Below the pieces are notes generated by a model that ran no database searches, was not told the origin of the DNA, and saw only the letters and a program-made list of their open reading frames with translations. From Pelomonas sp. Root405 (GTDB lineage: Bacteria; Pseudomonadota; Gammaproteobacteria; Burkholderiales; Burkholderiaceae_C), in assembly GCF_001425165.1 (NCBI RefSeq), contig NZ_LMDU01000017.1, positions 33,154 to 97,153 on the forward strand: a DNA stretch of 64,000 bases. Direction: 5' to 3'. Shown piece after piece: positions 35,171 to 44,340 of the stretch. Within the stretch, counting starts at the first letter, position 1, and every line of letters begins with the position of its first letter. The position numbers and the translations under genes are program-made.

Positions 35171-36991
35171 TTACCACTGCAGCTTCAGCGTGTAGGCCCC
35201 CGTGCCGCTGTAGCGCAACACCTGCACATACAGCGTGATGGCGCTGGAGCCGCCGTTTGCATACGACGTGCTGTCGGTCAAGCCGGCCGCCCTTTCGCTC
35301 TTGGCCAGCGTGGTGCCCGCGCTGTTCTTCACGTAGAGGTCGAAGTCCGGCGTGCTGCCCATGCTCAGCGTTGCGCTCAGCGTCTTGCCGGCCGGCAGCG
35401 TCACCCTGAAGTAGTCGGTGTCGCTGCTGGAGCCGATGGTGCCTGCCACGTTGGCCGGTGCCGACACGGTGTTGGCCGTGCCGATGGTGCCGTTGGACTC
35501 TGTCTCGTTGACCGTCGGCAGACCGCCCGTGCCGGTGATGGCCTGGACCGCCGCTTGCGCGTTCAGGATGCCCGTGCCGCAACCCGAGCAAGTGCCCGGG
35601 AACGCGCGCGCGCTGCTTTGCAGGGCCGCCTTGATCTGGTCGGGCGTGGCGGTGGGCTTGGCGCTCAGCATCAGCGCGGCCACGCCAGCCACGTGCGGCG
35701 CGGCCATGGACGTGCCCTGGTAGTAGGCGTAGTTGTCCGCCCCAGGCGCCTTGGTGCCGGCATTGAGCGTGCTCAGGATGCCGTTGCTGGCTGACGAGCG
35801 CACATCGCCGCCGGGTGCGGCCAGAGCCACGACGTTGCCGTAGTTGGAGTAGTAGGCCCGCGCGCCGTTGCGGTCAGTCGCCGCGACGGCGATGACGCCC
35901 GAGCAGTTGGCCGGGCTGGAGTTGCTGGCGTTCTGGTTCTCGTTGCCGGCCGCCACGACGATGACGCTGCCGCGCGAGCGTGCGCTGTTGATGGCGTTCT
36001 GCGACGTCGTGTCGCAGCTGCCGCCACCACCGAGGGACAGGTTCAGCACCTTGGACGGCGTGGCGTTGGCAGGCAGGCCGCTGACAGTGCCGCCGGAGGC
36101 CCAAATCATGCCGTCGGCGATGTCGGATGTGTAGCCGCCGCAGGTGCCGAGCACGCGCACGGCCTGCACCTTCGCGTTGAAGGCGATGCCGGCGATGCCG
36201 GCGCCGTTGTTGGTGCGCGCGGCGATGGTGCCGGCCACGTGCGTACCGTGCCAGCTGGAGTTGCTGGCCGGATCACCCGCCTGACACTGGTTGGCGTTTG
36301 TCCAGTCGCCCGGGTCGCTCGGGTCGTTGTCACGGGCATTGCCGTCGTTGGAGACGGCGGTGTCCTTGATCATGTCGTAGCCGGCCACGATCTGGCCAGA
36401 CAGGTCGGCATGTGGGCGGATGCCGGTGTCGATGACAGCGACGGTGACGCCGGAGCCGGTGGCCAGGTCCCAAGCCGCCGGCGCGCGGATGCCGCCGGTG
36501 TTCTCGAACAGGTCCCACTGCGAGTTGTAGCTGGTGTCGTTGGGCGTCAGCAGCGGGTACATCTTGCGGTCGGGTTCCGCGTAGGCGATGTTGGGGTCGG
36601 CGGCCTGGAGTTCGGCGGCCACGCGCTGAAGGTCGCTGTGCGACAGCGCCTTGTCGAGCTTGAAGACGTGGGCGCCGGTGCCCATCTGGCGCACCAGGCC
36701 GGCCTTCACGCCACGCAGGGCGAGTGCAGCGTTCAGCGCCGCGACCCGTGACGACATGGCCTGAGCGGCAATGCCGCGGGCGCGCAGCACACGGGTGTCG
36801 GACGCGTCGGCCTCGGACGCATCACGGTAGCCAATGATCAGCCGATCGGTGACGGGCGCTGCCCGCTGGACGATGCTGGCAATGCCGAGGTCGACTTGGC
36901 TGTTGGAGACGCCGGCCTGGACTGACCCGGCCGCGACGAGGCTGCAGGCCAGCGCGAGCAGGGTTCTCTGGTTCGCAAAAACAAAGCTCAT
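35171..36991 (-). CDS. S8 family subtilisin-like serine protease with PPC domain
   Basis: 606-aa secreted protease. The ATG at 36991 is preceded by GGAAC; the open frame to 37138 is ignored. It has a signal peptide (RTLLALACSLVAAGSVQA), then a propeptide-like region. The catalytic triad is Asp188 (VAVIDTGIRPHADL), His248 (SSWHGTHVAGT) and Ser428 (YQGTSMAAPHVAG), with the oxyanion Asn in VVAAGNENQN. The C-terminus is a bacterial pre-peptidase C-terminal domain (DTDYFRVTLPAGKTLSATLS, YTLKLQW), which is usually removed during maturation. It is predicted to be an extracellular calcium-dependent protease. Confidence 0.93.
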   Translation of the reverse strand: MSFVFANQRTLLALACSLVAAGSVQAGVSNSQVDLGIASIVQRAAPVTDRLIIGYRDASEADASDTRVLRARGIAAQAMSSRVAALNAALALRGVKAGLVRQMGTGAHVFKLDKALSHSDLQRVAAELQAADPNIAYAEPDRKMYPLLTPNDTSYNSQWDLFENTGGIRAPAAWDLATGSGVTVAVIDTGIRPHADLSGQIVAGYDMIKDTAVSNDGNARDNDPSDPGDWTNANQCQAGDPASNSSWHGTHVAGTIAARTNNGAGIAGIAFNAKVQAVRVLGTCGGYTSDIADGMIWASGGTVSGLPANATPSKVLNLSLGGGGSCDTTSQNAINSARSRGSVIVVAAGNENQNASNSSPANCSGVIAVAATDRNGARAYYSNYGNVVALAAPGGDVRSSASNGILSTLNAGTKAPGADNYAYYQGTSMAAPHVAGVAALMLSAKPTATPDQIKAALQSSARAFPGTCSGCGTGILNAQAAVQAITGTGGLPTVNETESNGTIGTANTVSAPANVAGTIGSSSDTDYFRVTLPAGKTLSATLSMGSTPDFDLYVKNSAGTTLAKSERAAGLTDSTSYANGGSSAITLYVQVLRYSGTGAYTLKLQW

Positions 36992-37178
36992 TTGGTAGTT
37001 CCGAAAAGTCACCGTGACGGACGGCATGCCGGCTCGGCCCATGGGATCTCCACGCGAAGCGCCGCCGTTTTTCTTCAGCTTGCCGGCTGGGCTCGTCATC
37101 CCAACAACTTCAACGTCCCACCACCGGCCTGGCGCCATCCGAAGCAGGACCAGTGTGTTCGTCGCACGAAGCCAGCCT

Positions 37179-37198
37179 TGTCACTGGCCGCAGTGACA
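37179..37198. promoter_or_regulatory. perfect inverted repeat in the divergent gap 36992-37430
   Basis: TGTCACTG-GCCG-CAGTGACA is a perfect 8+4+8 palindrome in the 439-bp region between the divergent protease and 167-aa-protein genes. A second inverted repeat, TCGACGT-CATTC-ACGTCGA (37382-37400), lies 30 bp upstream of the plus-strand start. The first is a plausible operator; its regulator is unknown. No gene was found in this gap. Confidence 0.4.
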
Positions 37199-37430
37199 GA
37201 AGTCACCTGAGCGGGGAATCACGGATGACAACCCCCGTGACGAATGGCACGCACACGCTCAAACACGTGATTTGGCCCCGACGCAATTCAGCTGCGGTTT
37301 TCTGCGAGTCGTCGCATGCCACCGGCAACTCATCGCTTGCTTCTTGGGCCCGCTAAGTCTGGCACCTAGCCTGAGCACAGGTCGACGTCATTCACGTCGA
37401 TTTCCGGACCCAACCCCCAAGGAGCTCGTC

Positions 37431-37934
37431 ATGTCCATTCGCTACTCGATCGCCCAACGCACCCCGTCTCTCAACAGCCTGTTCGCCGGCCTGGCCTGCG
37501 CCATCTCGCTGACGCTCACCGCCGGTCCCGCGCTGGCCCAAACCGAAGAGATGGGGCGCGTCGAAATCAGCGGCCGCGTGGTCGAGGCGCCCATCCGCTA
37601 CGACGTGCATGCCAACTGCCAGGGCATCGAGGACCAGCTGCAAAGCGCACTCGACCTGACATGGCTGCGCGAAGGCCGCTACGGCGAAGTCAAGGTCCAG
37701 CTTGCCCTCGAGAACGGCGAGGTCAGCGGCGTCGAAGCCAAGGGCATTTCCAACATCGTGGCGCGCCAGGTTCGCAACGCGGTGAACCGTCTGGATTGCG
37801 GCCCGCAGTCCACCAGCGGCACGCAGATCTACAGCTTCAGCGTCGACTTCATCGATCCCGCCATGCCCGCCAGCGCTGCGCAATATGCGAAGGCCAAGCG
37901 CACCGGCACACGCATCGCGCTGGTCAGCCGCTGA
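37431..37934 (+). CDS. hypothetical periplasmic protein
   Basis: 167-aa protein of unrecognised family. The ATG at 37431 has a strong ribosome-binding site (AAGGAG). The signal peptide ends GPALAQ. The mature part holds RVEISGRVVEAPIRYDVHAN and two Cys (HANCQG, RLDCGP) that could form a disulfide. The alternating strand/helix pattern resembles TonB-C-terminal-like small domains (weak inference). Its stop lies inside the convergent HIT gene; the palindromic TCAGC/GCTGA sequence supplies both stop codons. Confidence 0.75.
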   Translation: MSIRYSIAQRTPSLNSLFAGLACAISLTLTAGPALAQTEEMGRVEISGRVVEAPIRYDVHANCQGIEDQLQSALDLTWLREGRYGEVKVQLALENGEVSGVEAKGISNIVARQVRNAVNRLDCGPQSTSGTQIYSFSVDFIDPAMPASAAQYAKAKRTGTRIALVSR

Positions 37935-38367
37935 ACACTTGCAGCGCCTCGCGCATGGCGGCGTCCACTACCGCCAGCGACACCGGCAGGCGCGCCTGCG
38001 CGCCGCCCGGGATCTCGTCGCGCTGGGCGGCGGCCCAGACGGGTGCGGGAAAGTGACTGTCCCAGTCGAAGCGGGCGATGACGTGCCAGTGAAGATGCGG
38101 CACGACATTGCCAAGGCTCGCAATGTTGACCTTGGTCGGCGCCAGCAAAGACCTTAGAACCCGCTCGATCTCGGTGACAGCGTCCATGCTGGCGTGTCTA
38201 TCGGTGACCGAGAGGTCGCTGAACTCGGCGACATGGTGGTTCCAGATCAGGCGATAGAAAGCCGGGAAACGCCGCGCTTCGTCGCCATCGACGACACGCA
38301 CGACCCGGAACTGGGTCGTGCGGGCGATGACAAGGCCGCCATCGGTGGTGCACAGCGGGCAGGTCAT
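37924..38367 (-). CDS. HIT family protein
   Basis: 147-aa histidine-triad protein. The active-site motif HLHWHVIAR is present, together with an N-terminal CPLC pair that could bind zinc. HIT proteins hydrolyse nucleoside phosphoramidates or dinucleotides; the substrate is unknown here. It lies 5 bp downstream of the 2OG oxygenase gene in a minus-strand operon with the FAD/Fe-S oxidoreductase. Its 3' end overlaps the convergent upstream gene by 11 bp. Confidence 0.9.
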   Translation of the reverse strand: MTCPLCTTDGGLVIARTTQFRVVRVVDGDEARRFPAFYRLIWNHHVAEFSDLSVTDRHASMDAVTEIERVLRSLLAPTKVNIASLGNVVPHLHWHVIARFDWDSHFPAPVWAAAQRDEIPGGAQARLPVSLAVVDAAMREALQVFSG

Positions 38368-38372
38368 TTGAT

Positions 38373-38735
38373 TCAGCCTTTCAGTACCCAGCCGACGGAC
38401 AGCACATAGCGGCTGCCACCTTCCACTCGGGTGACGCTATGCTCGCACGCGTCGGGTCGAAAAAACTTGATGCGCCGGCTCTGCCAGATCGGCGTCGCGC
38501 ACACGAACTCCCCGCCGCGCGGCGAGCGCTTCAGCACGATGTTGAGCCGGTAGTGGCGCCCGGCCTGCACGGGGTCGGTATGCGGTGGGATGGCGCTGCC
38601 TGCCGGGTAGCGGATCAGGTAGCTGTCGAACGGCAAGGGCCACGGCGCCGTCAGCAGCAGCATCTTGTCGTAGCCGCTGCCCTGCCGCCCACGCTGCCAC
38701 CGCAAGGCGGAGCGCAGGTAGCCAGACAAACTCAC
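38373..38735 (-). CDS. 2OG-Fe(II) oxygenase-type small protein
   Basis: 120-aa single-domain protein with a double-stranded beta-helix pattern. The iron ligands are suggested by HTD (in [19 protein letters not shown]) and the distal His of [10 protein letters not shown], followed by an Arg ([11 protein letters not shown]) suited to bind 2-oxoglutarate. The substrate is unknown. The start overlaps the end of the large oxidoreductase gene by 4 nt, indicating coupled expression. Confidence 0.75.
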   Translation of the reverse strand: MSLSGYLRSALRWQRGRQGSGYDKMLLLTAPWPLPFDSYLIRYPAGSAIPPHTDPVQAGRHYRLNIVLKRSPRGGEFVCATPIWQSRRIKFFRPDACEHSVTRVEGGSRYVLSVGWVLKG

Positions 38736-41700
38736 ACCAACACCCGCTCGATGCCGCCGTTATTGGCCTTGGCGACGTACTCGGGCATCCAGTTCTCGCC
38801 GAGGATCTGGCGTGCCATCTCGACGACGATGTAATCGGCTTCCAGCAAGCCGTTTTGCAGGTCGTTGCCGTAGCGCGAGAGGCCCTGCAGGCAGCTCGGG
38901 CAGGACGTGAGGATCTTCAGGTTCTCCTGGGCGCCGACCTTGCCGGCGTCGCGCAACGCCGTCTCGGCCTTGAGCAGCTCCTCTTCCTTGCGGAAACGCA
39001 CCTGCGTCGAGATGTCGGGCCGGGTCACGCCCAGCGTGCCGCTCTCTCCGCAGCAGCGCTCGTTCTTGACGACGTTCTCGCCCACCAGCGCCTTCACCGT
39101 CTTCATCGGCTCCTGCAGCTTCATTGGCGAGTGGCAGGGGTCGTGGTACAGGTAGCTGGTCTTGGAGCCGAGCGTGATGCCCTTTTCCAGCAAGTATTCG
39201 TGGATGTCGATGATCCGGCAGCCGGGGAAGATGTCCTCGAACTTGTAGCCCTGCAGCTGGTCATAGCAGGTGCCGCAGCTGACGACCACGGTCTTGATGT
39301 CGAGGTAATTCAGCGTGTTGGCGACGCGGTGGAAGAGCACCCGGTTGTCGGTGATCATCTTCTCGGCCTTGTCGAACTGACCCGAGCCGCGCTGCGGATA
39401 GCCGCAGCACAGGTAGCCGGGCGGCAGCACCGTTTGCACGCCGGCATGCCAGAGCATGGCCTGAGTGGCCAGGCCGACCTGGCTGAACAGGCGCTCCGAG
39501 CCGCAGCCGGGAAAATAGAACACGGCCTCCGTCTCGCTCGCCAGCGATGGCGGGCGAATGATGGGCACGTAGTCCTTGTCCTCGATGTCCAGCAACGCGC
39601 GCGCCGTCTTCTTGGGCAGACCGCCGGGCAGCTTCTTGTTGATGAAGTGGATGACCTGTTCCTTGATCGGCGCGCTGTTCAGCGTCGCCGGGGGCGCGCT
39701 GGTCTGCTTGCGCGCTGCCGGCTTGAACAGGTCATGGGCAAAGCGCTGCACCTTGAATCCGATGCCCACCATGGCCGTGCGGGCCAGCTTGATGGTTTCG
39801 GGGTTGGTCGCGTTCAACATGAACATGGCGGCCGCATTGCCGGGCCGGAAACTCTTCTGGCCCATCTTGCGCAACAGGTTGCGCATGTTCATCGTCACGT
39901 CGCCGAAGTCGATCTTGACCGGGCACGGGCTTTCGCACTTGTGGCAGACCGTGCAGTGGTCGGCCACATCCTCGAACTCCTGCCAGTGCTTGATCGACAC
40001 GCCGCGGCGCGTCTGCTCCTCGTACAGGAAGGCCTCGACCAGCAGCGAGGTGGCCAGGATCTTGTTGCGCGGGCTGTAGAGCAGGTTGGCGCGGGGCACA
40101 TGCGTGGCGCAGACAGGTTTGCACTTGCCGCAGCGCAGGCAGTCCTTGATCGAGTCGCTGATGGCGCCGATGTCGCTCTGCTGCATGATCAGCGACTCAT
40201 GCCCCATCAGGCCGAAGGACGGCGTGTACGCGTTGCGCAAGTCGGCCGGATGTGCGGCATCGCGGAGCAGCTTGCCCTTGTTGAAGCGGCCTTCCGGGTC
40301 GACCCGCTTCTTGTAGGCGGTGAAGTTGGCCAGTTCGTCGTCGGTCAGGAACTCCAGCTTCGTGATGCCGATGCCATGCTCGCCGGAGATGACGCCGTCC
40401 AGCGAGCGCGCCAGCGTCATGATGCGCGCCACGGCCGTGTGGGCCGTCTGCAGCATCTCGTAGTTGTCGCTGTTGACGGGAATGTTGGTGTGCACGTTGC
40501 CGTCGCCGGCGTGCATGTGCAGGGCCACCCAGACGCGGCCGCGCAGCACCTCCTTGTGGATGCGCTTGCATTCGGCCAGCAACGGCTCGAAGGCCGCGCC
40601 GTTGAAGATGGCCTGCAGGGGCTTGAGGATCTGGGTCTTCCAGGACGCCCGCAGCTCGTGGGTCTGCAGTCCTTCGAAGAAGCCGGTGTCCAGCCCGTCC
40701 AGCCACCCCTGCCAGAGCTCGCCCACCTCGCGCAGCAGCGCAAGCGCCTGCTGCACGCGGTCTTCCAGCAGCTCGGCGCTCGGGATGTCGCCGGCGTCGT
40801 CGCTCTTGCCCAGCGGCAGCTTGCCCGTCGTGAACAGCGCCTGCAGCGCCGTCACGAGCTCGAGCTTGTTGCGCAGGCTCAGCTCGATGTTGATGCGCTC
40901 AATGCCCAGCGTGTACTCGCCCATGCGGTGCAGCGGGATCACCACGTCCTCGTTCACCTTGAACGCGTTGGTGTGCTTGCTGATGGCCGCAGTGCGCTTG
41001 CGATCGAGCCAGAACTTCTTGCGCGCATCGGCACTGACAGCGACGAAGCCCTCGCCCGAGCGGCCGTTGGCCAGGCGGACAACTTCGCTGGTGGCGCGCG
41101 CCACGGCGTCGGCGTCGTCACCCACGATGTCGCCCACCAGCACCATCTTCGGCAGGCCGCCGCGCTTGCTCTTGGTCGCGTAGCCCACCGCCTTGAGGTA
41201 GCGGTCGTCCAGGTGCTCCAGGCCTGCAAGGAGCACACCGGAGTCGGCAATCGAGAACATGTAGTCCTTGATGTCGACGATGCTGGGTACGCAGTCCTTG
41301 GGGTTGCCGAAGAACTCCAGGCAGACGGTGCGCACATGGGCCGGCATCTTGTGCACGATCCAGCGCGCGCTGGTGATGAGGCCGTCGCAGCCTTCCTTCT
41401 GGATGCCCGGCAGGCCGGCAAGGAACTTGTCCGTCACGTCCTTGCCCAGGCCCTCCTTGCGGAAAACGCGGCCGGGGATGTCAAGGCGCTCGGTCTTCTC
41501 CAGCTTGGTTCCCGAGGCGTCGAAGTAGCGCAGCTCAAAGCTGGCCAGCTCCACGTCGTGGATCTTGCCGAGGTTGTGGTTCAGGCGCACGACCTCAAGC
41601 CACTTGGCCTCGGGCGTCACCATGCGCCATGACGCGAGGTTGTCCAGCGCGGTACCCCACAGCACGGCCTTCTTGCCGCCGGCGTTCATGGCGACATTGC

Positions 41701-42601
41701 CGCCGATGCAGCTGGCCTCGGCGCTGGTCGGATCCACCGCGAAGACAAAGCCATTCGCCTCCGCCATGTCGGCCACGCGCTGCGTGACGACACCGGCCTC
41801 GCTGAAGATGGTCGGCACCTCGCGGTCCAGTCCCGGCAGGACCAGCATCTCGACGCCGCGCAAAGCTTCCAGCTTTTCGGTGTTGATGACGGCGCTGTTC
41901 CAAACCAACGGGATCGCGCCGCCCGTGTAGCCGGTGCCGCCGCCACGGGGGATGACGGTCAGCCCCAGCTCGAAGCAGGCACCCACCAGGCCGGCCATCT
42001 CGGCCTCGGTATCGGGCGTCAGGACGACGAAGGGGTACTCGACGCGCCAGTCGGTCGCGTCCGTCACATGCGACACGCGCGACAGGCCGTCGAACTTGAT
42101 GTTGTCCTTGGCCGTGTGCTTGGCCAGCGTCTTGGAGGCGCGTTTGCGCAGCACTGAGACGCGCTCGAACATCGTCGCGAAGTCCGCCACCGCGCCGCGC
42201 GCCGCTTGCAGCAGCTCACCCACGGCCGCGTCGCGCTGCGCGTCGGCACCCGCATCGCGGCGCTTTTCCACCTCGGACAGGCGGTGATGCAGCGCGTCGA
42301 TCAGCTGGCCGCGGCGCCTGGGGTTGTCGAGCAGGTCGTCCTGCAGGTACGGGTTGCGTTGCACCACCCAGATGTCGCCCAGCACCTCGTAGAGCATGCG
42401 CGCGGAGCGGCCGGTGCGCCGCTCGCCGCGCAGCATGTCCAGCAGCTCCCAGGCCCGGGAGCCGAGCAGGCGGATGACGATCTCGCGGTCCGAGAACGAG
42501 GTGTAGTTGTAGGGAATTTCGCGCAGGCGAGGCAGGTCGCTGGCGTGGAGTGTGTCGGTCGCGTCAGCGGCGGCCGGCATCAGGGGATGCGGGGCATTCA
42601 T
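38732..42601 (-). CDS. FAD-linked oxidoreductase with Fe-S and CCG domains (DUF3683, D-lactate/glycolate dehydrogenase-like)
   Basis: 1289-aa fusion enzyme. In order: a DUF3683 N-terminus ([20 protein letters not shown]); an FAD-binding-4 domain with [17 protein letters not shown]; an FAD-oxidase C-terminal domain with [14 protein letters not shown]; two 4Fe-4S motifs ([23 protein letters not shown]); and two CCG domains ([30 protein letters not shown]). It combines the roles of GlpA/GlcD-like and GlpC-like subunits, so it probably oxidises a 2-hydroxyacid and passes electrons to quinone. The substrate is not determinable. A 50-bp divergent gap separates it from ugpQ. Confidence 0.9.
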   Translation of the reverse strand: MNAPHPLMPAAADATDTLHASDLPRLREIPYNYTSFSDREIVIRLLGSRAWELLDMLRGERRTGRSARMLYEVLGDIWVVQRNPYLQDDLLDNPRRRGQLIDALHHRLSEVEKRRDAGADAQRDAAVGELLQAARGAVADFATMFERVSVLRKRASKTLAKHTAKDNIKFDGLSRVSHVTDATDWRVEYPFVVLTPDTEAEMAGLVGACFELGLTVIPRGGGTGYTGGAIPLVWNSAVINTEKLEALRGVEMLVLPGLDREVPTIFSEAGVVTQRVADMAEANGFVFAVDPTSAEASCIGGNVAMNAGGKKAVLWGTALDNLASWRMVTPEAKWLEVVRLNHNLGKIHDVELASFELRYFDASGTKLEKTERLDIPGRVFRKEGLGKDVTDKFLAGLPGIQKEGCDGLITSARWIVHKMPAHVRTVCLEFFGNPKDCVPSIVDIKDYMFSIADSGVLLAGLEHLDDRYLKAVGYATKSKRGGLPKMVLVGDIVGDDADAVARATSEVVRLANGRSGEGFVAVSADARKKFWLDRKRTAAISKHTNAFKVNEDVVIPLHRMGEYTLGIERINIELSLRNKLELVTALQALFTTGKLPLGKSDDAGDIPSAELLEDRVQQALALLREVGELWQGWLDGLDTGFFEGLQTHELRASWKTQILKPLQAIFNGAAFEPLLAECKRIHKEVLRGRVWVALHMHAGDGNVHTNIPVNSDNYEMLQTAHTAVARIMTLARSLDGVISGEHGIGITKLEFLTDDELANFTAYKKRVDPEGRFNKGKLLRDAAHPADLRNAYTPSFGLMGHESLIMQQSDIGAISDSIKDCLRCGKCKPVCATHVPRANLLYSPRNKILATSLLVEAFLYEEQTRRGVSIKHWQEFEDVADHCTVCHKCESPCPVKIDFGDVTMNMRNLLRKMGQKSFRPGNAAAMFMLNATNPETIKLARTAMVGIGFKVQRFAHDLFKPAARKQTSAPPATLNSAPIKEQVIHFINKKLPGGLPKKTARALLDIEDKDYVPIIRPPSLASETEAVFYFPGCGSERLFSQVGLATQAMLWHAGVQTVLPPGYLCCGYPQRGSGQFDKAEKMITDNRVLFHRVANTLNYLDIKTVVVSCGTCYDQLQGYKFEDIFPGCRIIDIHEYLLEKGITLGSKTSYLYHDPCHSPMKLQEPMKTVKALVGENVVKNERCCGESGTLGVTRPDISTQVRFRKEEELLKAETALRDAGKVGAQENLKILTSCPSCLQGLSRYGNDLQNGLLEADYIVVEMARQILGENWMPEYVAKANNGGIERVLV

Positions 42602-42651
42602 AGAGGGAAAGGATCGTATCGCAGGGGGGTTTTCCCTTCAGAATCATTGGC

Positions 42652-43386
42652 ATGACGCCTTGGCCCTATCCCTTGTGGCTCGCCCACCGCGGCGCGGGCA
42701 AGCTGGCCCCGGAGAACACCCTGGCCGCCTTCCGGGTCGGCGTGGGTTTCGGCTACCGAGCCTTCGAATGCGACGTCAAGCTCAGCCGCGACGGCGAAGC
42801 CTTCCTGCTGCATGACGACACCCTGGAGCGCACCTCCAGCGGCCTTGGCTCGCCGGCCGACGTCGACTGGGTCGAGCTGGCGCGCCTGGACGCTGGTGGC
42901 TGGCACAGCCCGCCGTTCGCCGCCGAACCCCTGCCGCGCCTGGCGCAGATCGCCGCCTTCTGCCTGGCCAATGGCTGCGCGCTGAACATCGAGATCAAGC
43001 CGTGCCCGGGCGCCGAGCGCCTGACCGGCGAGGTGGCTGCGCGCGAGGCCGAGCGCCTCTGGGCTGGCAATGCGGTGCCGCCGCTGCTCAGCTCGTTCAA
43101 GACCGAGGCGCTGCTGGGCGCCCGCGCCGCTGCCCCCGCCCTGCCCCGGGCGCTGCTGCTGGACAAGCTCTGGGACGGCTGGCAGGACGCCGCCGAGGCG
43201 TTGGGTGTCGTCGCCGTCATCACCAACTGGCGGCTGATGGACTCGGCGCTGATCGATCGCCTGCACGCCAAGGGCTGGCGGGCTTTGGTCTACACCGTCA
43301 ACGACAGCGCGGTGGCAGAACGGTTGATCACCGACGGCATCGACGGCCTCATCACCGACCGTGTGGACGCGCTCGACCCGCGCTGA
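42652..43386 (+). CDS. ugpQ: glycerophosphodiester phosphodiesterase
   Basis: 244-aa cytoplasmic GDPD that hydrolyses glycerophosphodiesters to sn-glycerol 3-phosphate and an alcohol. The TIM-barrel active-site residues are present: LAHRGAGKLAPENTLAAF (His-Arg and Glu-Asn), FECDVKLSRDG (metal-binding Glu/Asp) and FLLHDDTLERT (catalytic His). The C-terminus YTVNDSAVAERLITDGIDGL completes the fold. There is no signal peptide, so it fits the UgpQ type. It stands alone on the plus strand. Confidence 0.93.
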   Translation: MTPWPYPLWLAHRGAGKLAPENTLAAFRVGVGFGYRAFECDVKLSRDGEAFLLHDDTLERTSSGLGSPADVDWVELARLDAGGWHSPPFAAEPLPRLAQIAAFCLANGCALNIEIKPCPGAERLTGEVAAREAERLWAGNAVPPLLSSFKTEALLGARAAAPALPRALLLDKLWDGWQDAAEALGVVAVITNWRLMDSALIDRLHAKGWRALVYTVNDSAVAERLITDGIDGLITDRVDALDPR

Positions 43387-43425
43387 CCTGCGTCACCTCG
43401 CGCCGAGGCGCGACCAACCGGCGTA

Positions 43426-43515
43426 TCAGACGCCAGGCTTTGGCGTGCGGATGAGGTCCACGATGGCTATCAGCAGGGGGGCTCCAATGATCCAGACAGG
43501 AATGAGCGCGCTCAT
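43426..43515 (-). CDS. possible small membrane protein, 29 aa
   Basis: Tiny ORF with a well-placed ribosome-binding site (AAGGAGACCC, then ATC, then ATG). The product is mostly one hydrophobic segment (IPVWIIGAPLLIAIVDLI) followed by RTPKPGV, so a single transmembrane helix is expected. It sits alone between ugpQ (convergent) and bphO (divergent), close to the photosynthesis cluster. Support comes from the ribosome-binding site and hydrophobicity only; function is unknown. Confidence 0.5.
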   Translation of the reverse strand: MSALIPVWIIGAPLLIAIVDLIRTPKPGV

Positions 43516-43698
43516 GATGGGTCTCCTTCGAGGAAGCGGGGACAAATCGCTCCCGTTGCTTTGCGCCGCGGGCGTGACATCGTGCAAGGCGGACATGAAC
43601 CCGCGTGCAGGACGACACGCAATGGTCAGGTAAGACGCCAGCGGGTGGCACGGGCGCCGTAAGGTTCGCAAGCACTGCCGCTGCGGCATCATCCGGTG

Positions 43699-44340
43699 AT
43701 GAACACGACGAGCCGTCCGAGTCTGACCGCGCGACTGAAGGAAGAGACACGCGACCTTCACGCCCTGGCCGAGCGCAGCGGTGTGATGCCCGATCTGCTG
43801 CGCGGCAGAGCCAGCCTCTCGGTCTACTGTGCATTGCTGCGTCATCTCCATGCGATCTATGCGGTGCTGGAAGCTGCGCTGGACCAGCATGCGTGGGATC
43901 CCAGGCTTTGGCGACCTGAACTGCGGCGCCTTCGGGCGCTGGAACAGGACCTGGAGGCGCTGCAGGCCGGCGAATGGCGCGATGCTGCCCTGACTCCCGC
44001 CTGTCGCGTCTACGTGCTGCGCCTGACCACACTGGCCAAGGCGGACCCGACAGCCCTGGCAGCACACGCCTACCTGCGCTACTTGGGCGACCTGCACGGC
44101 GGGCAGATGCTGGCCCGGCTGGTGCGGCAACAGTTCGGGTTGACGGACGCTGCAGGAACGGCCTTCTATGATTTCGGCCCGGCCGAGCAGGTTCAGGCGC
44201 TCAGGCAGGACTTTCGCGCCGGTCTGGACGCGTTGGTCCTAACGCCGCCGCAGGTTGACGCCTTTGTGGCAGAAGCCTGCGAGGGCTTTCGCCTGCATCA
44301 GCGCATGTTCGAAGAGCTGCAGGCCGACGTACCGGCTTAA
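43699..44340 (+). CDS. bphO: biliverdin-producing heme oxygenase
   Basis: 213-aa heme oxygenase that opens heme to biliverdin, the chromophore of the bacteriophytochrome next door. The proximal heme His lies in KEETRDLHALAERSG. The distal helix reads YLRYLGDLHGGQMLARL, close to the family GDLSGGQ signature. A GTG directly precedes the ATG at 43699. The gene faces bphP, and the two stop codons share the sequence TTAA (overlap 44337-44340), which is unlike the usual bphO-bphP operon. Confidence 0.9.
   Translation: MNTTSRPSLTARLKEETRDLHALAERSGVMPDLLRGRASLSVYCALLRHLHAIYAVLEAALDQHAWDPRLWRPELRRLRALEQDLEALQAGEWRDAALTPACRVYVLRLTTLAKADPTALAAHAYLRYLGDLHGGQMLARLVRQQFGLTDAAGTAFYDFGPAEQVQALRQDFRAGLDALVLTPPQVDAFVAEACEGFRLHQRMFEELQADVPA

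Noticed and set aside
38585-41632. 1015-codon plus-strand ORF opposite the FAD/Fe-S oxidoreductase
   Set aside because: It lies wholly antisense to a gene with clear domains in every part, and its translation is low-complexity with no recognisable motif. Long antisense frames are common in GC-rich DNA.
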